Source: a bacterium (GTDB lineage Bacteria > Latescibacterota > UBA2968 > GCA-2709665). Taken from it: a DNA stretch of 5,911 nucleotides. Under the pieces are notes generated by a model, which was not told the origin of the DNA, made no database searches, and worked only from the letters and a program-made list of their open reading frames with translations. Numbering within the stretch: position 1 is the first letter of the stretch; each line of letters opens with the position of its first letter. Made by a program: the position numbers and the translations under genes. The DNA lies in assembly GCA_027619145.1 (NCBI GenBank), contig JAQCGA010000278.1, positions 1 through 5,911 on the forward strand, read 5' to 3'. Shown one piece after another: positions 5,201 through 5,911 of this stretch.

Positions 5201-5911
5201 CCTCGGTAAATCGAAATTGCCGTCCCTCCAACCTGCGCCGCGTCTCGTGAATATCCTTCTCGCTTGGCATAAACACCAGCACATCGCCTCGCGCAGACTC
5301 GGCCATCACCTCCTCTACCGCCTGCAATGCCGCATCGATATACGTAAACTCATCATTCCCTTCCAGCAGTTCCTCCATCGGCCGGAACCGTTCCTCCACC
5401 GGGTACATCCGCCCGGACACTTCAATCACCGGCGCGCCACCAAATGCTTCCGAAAACGCCTCTGTATCAATCGTCGCCGACGTAATAATCAACTTCAACT
5501 CCGGCCGCCGTTCCCGCAACTGCCGCAAATATCCAATCAGAAAATCAATATTCAAACTCCGCTCGTGCGCCTCATCCACAATCACCGTATCGTATTCCAG
5601 CAAATCCGGGTCATTCTGTGTTTCTGCCAGTAACATCCCGTCCGTCATCATCTTCACCAGCGTCTCCGGCGCCGTCTGATCCCGAAACCGGATCTTGCAG
5701 CCCACCTCCTTCCCCCACGTCACCCCCAGTTCCTCTGCAATCCGCCGCGATACCGAAAGCGCCGCCACCCGCCGGGGTTGCGTACACGCAATCGTACCCG
5801 ACAGCCCACGCCCCGCCTCCAGACAAATTTTGGGCAACTGCGTCGTCTTCCCGGACCCCGTCTCCCCGGCCACCACCACCACCGGGTGCTGCTTCACCGC
5901 CTCCCGGATCT
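2238..5911 (-). CDS. hrpA: ATP-dependent RNA helicase HrpA, 5'-truncated by window edge
   Basis: HrpA is a DEAH-box 3'-5' RNA helicase linked in E. coli to mRNA processing and relief of stalled ribosomes. The frame runs from the right edge; residues here are numbered from the GTG at 5897, which is internal because the upstream codons (IREA) continue the family sequence. Helicase motifs are in order: Walker A GETGSGKT 11-18, DEAH 108-111, SAT 140-142, TNVAETSLTIPG 261-272 and QRAGRCGR 308-315. The HA2 and OB-like regions follow, the latter near 555-615 (FPGSGLF, EVVETSRLFAR). The long C-terminal DUF3418-type region includes WLVPGLLEQKIVHLMRSLPK at about 816-835. The end, FAQQLGTAFPVSPKRLNQ, matches the usual HrpA C-terminus. 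At 1219 residues plus an estimated 80 missing it agrees with the roughly 1300-residue E. coli protein. A charged insertion lies at about 571-590. The gene ends at TGA 2240-2238 and converges on hicAB. No frameshift is seen. Confidence 0.95.
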   Translation of the reverse strand, partial: IREAVKQHPVVVVAGETGSGKTTQLPKICLEAGRGLSGTIACTQPRRVAALSVSRRIAEELGVTWGKEVGCKIRFRDQTAPETLVKMMTDGMLLAETQNDPDLLEYDTVIVDEAHERSLNIDFLIGYLRQLRERRPELKLIITSATIDTEAFSEAFGGAPVIEVSGRMYPVEERFRPMEELLEGNDEFTYIDAALQAVEEVMAESARGDVLVFMPSEKDIHETRRRLEGRQFRFTEVLPLFGRLTASEQQKVFSTQKYRRIVVATNVAETSLTIPGIKYVIDTGLARMSRYNPRTQTQRLPIEPISQSSARQRAGRCGRVSGGICVRLYSEQDFESRPKYTQPEIQRANLAEVILRMLALNLGEVETFPFLEPPRPQAIQGGFQLLKELGALDEQNRLTRMGRDMARLPIAPTVSRMVLEAEKEGAVREVLAIAAAISIQDPRVRPLDAQKEADRAHKRFVHQESDFLTLLNIWNAYHDTFEKLQTQARMRRFCKEHFLSFNRMREWRDIYAQLRQTVREIEGFRIHGGDADYDAVHRSVLSGLLSNVAQKKEHNFYRVARGRDVMLFPGSGLFQQKIVEKKGSGKESEKDRTPAWIVAAEVVETSRLFARTVARIQPEWLAVLGAHLCRSSFKEPFWNARSGRVLVTETLTLYGLQVLQRRVPYGRVDPEAATEIFIREALGNDTIRTPHKFLEHNRRVREKVETWQMQMRQYEWLDIDEAVYRFYAERLVNVSSVHDLNRLMKAKWKEDPEFLCMQEEDLAGEREIEHDDEAFPDTLKVDGQELALSYAHKPGQEEDGVTLTVPYRLANFVRPEVLEWLVPGLLEQKIVHLMRSLPKSVRKQFVPIPETAREIAKKLEPTHGTLIESLEAFLLKRYGAEIRRSDWNGEELPPHLKMRVEVVGAEGKPIVAGRELVDLLQEMDHQEVPVSETWKKTAREWEKRDLKGWSCGDLPERVEVENVGGVPVFGYPGLIVREGKVDVCLFREREEAEKGNRAGLMRLYEFELKGELKGLTQDLRALDRLGLLYQPFGSGEDLQTAAYENLVAYLLDRPVYPLTEEAFREGAVQARERVRGLAGKFVETLEGLLTAHQEIRLLKGAYPGMEEDVKRLLPVDFLRTVPFEHLSDLRRYLKAVQMRAERAKLGPAKDREKAQQVEPFQDALEGLLKEEIPKTSDRARKVQEFRWMLEEFRVSVFAQQLGTAFPVSPKRLNQKLEEVRGRV

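Overview
The window shows two GC-rich chromosomal genes that converge on a short, AT-richer stretch carrying two divergently oriented toxin-antitoxin (TA) loci. The left gene (positions 1-1005, + strand) is a serine hydrolase of the beta-lactamase / penicillin-binding-protein superfamily, cut by the left window edge. The right gene (2238-5911, - strand) is the DEAH-box RNA helicase HrpA, cut at its 5' end by the right window edge. Both use many C/G-ending codons. Taxonomy cannot be settled from this window. HrpA plus this type of beta-lactamase-like hydrolase and chromosomal TA loci fit a Gram-negative bacterium, possibly of the Planctomycetota-Verrucomicrobiota-Lentisphaerota group, but that is a guess.

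Layout: (1) 1-1005, serine hydrolase, followed by a hairpin terminator at 1029-1058 that can work in both directions. (2) 1058-1337, - strand: a VapB-type ribbon-helix-helix antitoxin. It overlaps by 11 nt the first 18 codons of a VapC PIN-domain toxin, and the rest of that toxin is missing. (3) 1338-1637, about 300 bp of AT-rich intergenic DNA with candidate divergent promoters for the two TA loci. (4) 1638-2107, + strand: a complete hicA-hicB pair with a 4-nt ATGA overlap. (5) 2108-2237, a convergent intergenic stretch with a good intrinsic terminator for hrpA on the - strand. (6) 2238-5911, hrpA.

hicAB looks like an intact type II TA module: HicA is an mRNA interferase and HicB its neutralising partner. 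The vapBC locus is broken: the antitoxin is intact but the toxin survives only as an N-terminal stub ending next to the left gene's terminator. The whole 1058-2237 stretch reads as a small acquired TA island placed between the 3' ends of two convergent genes, where insertion does little damage. I see no wholly new system. The most notable observation is the vapC stub and the orphaned antitoxin it leaves. No tRNA, rRNA, CRISPR array or transposase is visible.
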